A stretch of 6,824 bases of DNA from Clostridia bacterium (GTDB lineage: Bacteria; Bacillota; Clostridia; Christensenellales; Borkfalkiaceae), in NCBI GenBank assembly GCA_017504065.1, contig JAFVRU010000143.1, positions 1-6,824 on the forward strand, in the 5' to 3' direction. The notes under the pieces are model-generated. The model had not been told where the DNA came from. It worked only from the letters and a program-made list of their open reading frames with translations, and did no database searches. How positions within the stretch are numbered: the stretch's first letter is position 1; the number at the start of each line of letters is the position of its first letter. The translations under genes and the position numbers were made by a program. This document shows, piece after piece, positions 6,254-6,824 of the stretch.

Positions 6254-6269
6254 TTGACAAAAAATTCAA
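6254..6269. promoter_or_regulatory. Candidate operator over the marR -35 element
   Basis: TTGACAAAAAATTCAA has the same TTGA-N8-TCAA layout as the site at 6092-6107, and overlaps the -35 and the start of the spacer. A bound dimer would block RNA polymerase. Part of the match comes from the -35 consensus itself, so the shared TTCAA half and the equal spacing are the informative part. Confidence 0.4.
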
Positions 6270-6283
6270 AAAAGCATTATAAT
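6254..6283 (+). promoter_or_regulatory. Consensus sigma-A promoter of the marR gene
   Basis: TTGACA at 6254-6259 and TATAAT at 6278-6283 are both perfect, with an 18-base spacer and an A/T-rich upstream stretch. The expected start of transcription is near 6290, giving a leader of about 47 bases. A promoter this strong before a regulator gene would normally need repression. Confidence 0.85.
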
Positions 6284-6296
6284 AATTTTAGCGTAC

Positions 6297-6310
6297 TTTT
6301 CTCGGGAAAA
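6297..6310 (+). repeat. Small inverted repeat in the marR leader
   Basis: TTTTC (6297-6301) and GAAAA (6306-6310) are complementary around TCGG. The repeat lies just after the predicted transcription start and before the AAGGAAGG ribosome binding site (6321-6328). The short A/T arms make a weak hairpin; it could also be an operator half-site pair. Confidence 0.25.
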
Positions 6311-6336
6311 TGCGTGGAAAAAGGAAGGAAACAGAT

Positions 6337-6824
6337 ATGAAAACGAAAGAAGAAAGCTTGCAAGATTTGCAAAACGACAAACATCTCGGCATGTTGTTCA
6401 TGCTACTCAAAAAACGCGACGGAATTGCGTTTGCCAATCACTCGACGGAGTTCAACAGCACGGAAATCCGCATGCTCGGTGAAATTGTTTCGGCGGAATA
6501 CGAAGGTCGGCGCATGATCTCCACACAGCTTGCCAAAGCGTTGGGGGTTACTCGTTCCGCGATTTCGCAAACGGTCAACCGCTTGGAAGAAAACGGCGTC
6601 GTTCGCCGCGTGCCTGACGAAGTAGACCGCAAGATCGCATATATCGAAATTACACCCGAAGCTTATCAAAAATACGACAAGGCTTTGACGATGTTTAAGT
6701 CGTTTGTCGATCGGGTAGTGCAAAAATTCGGCGAACAGGAGTTTGTGAAACTCTACGAAGCGTACGGCGCGTTTTTAGAAACTGCGCAAAAAGAAAAGGA
6801 AGCTTTCGAAAAGGAACTGCAAGA
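6337..6824 (+). CDS. MarR-family winged-helix transcriptional regulator, 3' partial
   Basis: The frame is open from ATG at 6337 to the window end, giving 162 complete codons and two extra bases, with no stop yet. AAGGAAGG (6321-6328) eight bases upstream supports the start. Residues about 42-57 and 62-87 form the DNA-binding fold; STQLAKALGVTRSAISQTVN (62-81) is the helix-turn-helix, followed by RLEENGVVRR. The wing (about 88-106) has DEVDRK (94-99), equivalent to the DxxDRR motif of MarR proteins. Residues 107 onward are the C-terminal dimer helices, with a highly charged tail (KEKEAFEKE). MarR proteins are usually 140-160 residues, so it is near its end or somewhat long. Members repress neighbouring genes and often themselves, and release DNA on binding small molecules or on oxidation. 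No cysteine occurs in the visible part, which argues against thiol oxidation sensing. The ligand is unknown. Confidence 0.9.
   Translation, partial: MKTKEESLQDLQNDKHLGMLFMLLKKRDGIAFANHSTEFNSTEIRMLGEIVSAEYEGRRMISTQLAKALGVTRSAISQTVNRLEENGVVRRVPDEVDRKIAYIEITPEAYQKYDKALTMFKSFVDRVVQKFGEQEFVKLYEAYGAFLETAQKEKEAFEKELQ

Larger units (their letters stand above)
6013..6336. other. A/T-rich divergent regulatory region between apeB and marR
   Basis: These 324 bases hold no gene I can support. They contain the apeB leader and promoter at the left end and the marR promoter and leader at the right end. The middle (about 6108-6250) is A/T rich with long T and A runs, such as 6134-6139, 6152-6158 and 6204-6210. 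TTGACAA occurs three times on the + strand (6092, 6138, 6254). I see no RNA gene, riboswitch or terminator in it. Confidence 0.7.

Overview
The window looks like chromosomal DNA from an anaerobic, Clostridia-like member of the Bacillota. The signs are strong AGGAG-type ribosome binding sites, sigma-A promoters close to consensus, a compact two-gene SUF system of the kind common in anaerobes, and two M18 aminopeptidases. The coding DNA is rich in GCG, ACG and CG-containing codons while the gaps between genes are very A/T rich. Placement below class level would be a guess.

Layout. Positions 1-1485 (+) hold the 3' part of a large gene for a probably exported protein: a Glu-Pro repeat linker, a transglutaminase-like domain with an intact Cys-His-Asp triad, and an unrecognised C-terminal beta-rich domain. 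It ends at an intrinsic terminator (1504-1530). A three-gene operon follows on the + strand: sufC (1588-2307, SUF ATPase), a short sufB/sufD-type scaffold (2323-3249), and an M18 aminopeptidase, apeA (3284-4663). A 19-bp perfect-arm inverted repeat lies just before the sufC ribosome binding site. The operon ends at a perfect 28-bp palindrome that also serves as terminator for the convergent gene, a second M18 aminopeptidase, apeB (4741-6012, -). A 324-bp A/T-rich region then separates apeB from a divergent MarR-family regulator gene (6337-6824, +), which runs off the window.

How the genes work together. SufC and the SufB-like protein should form a minimal Fe-S cluster assembly ATPase-scaffold complex; no cysteine desulfurase, SufU or SufE gene is present here. 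The two aminopeptidases belong to different M18 subgroups and probably trim peptides in the cytoplasm. The best regulatory lead is in the apeB-marR gap. Both promoters carry the same 16-bp near-palindrome, TTGACAA-N4-TTCAA, over their -35 elements. This suggests that the MarR protein controls both its own gene and apeB.

I see no CRISPR array, insertion sequence, tRNA, rRNA or phage gene. Most of the window is ordinary housekeeping DNA, and I do not find a clearly new multi-gene system.
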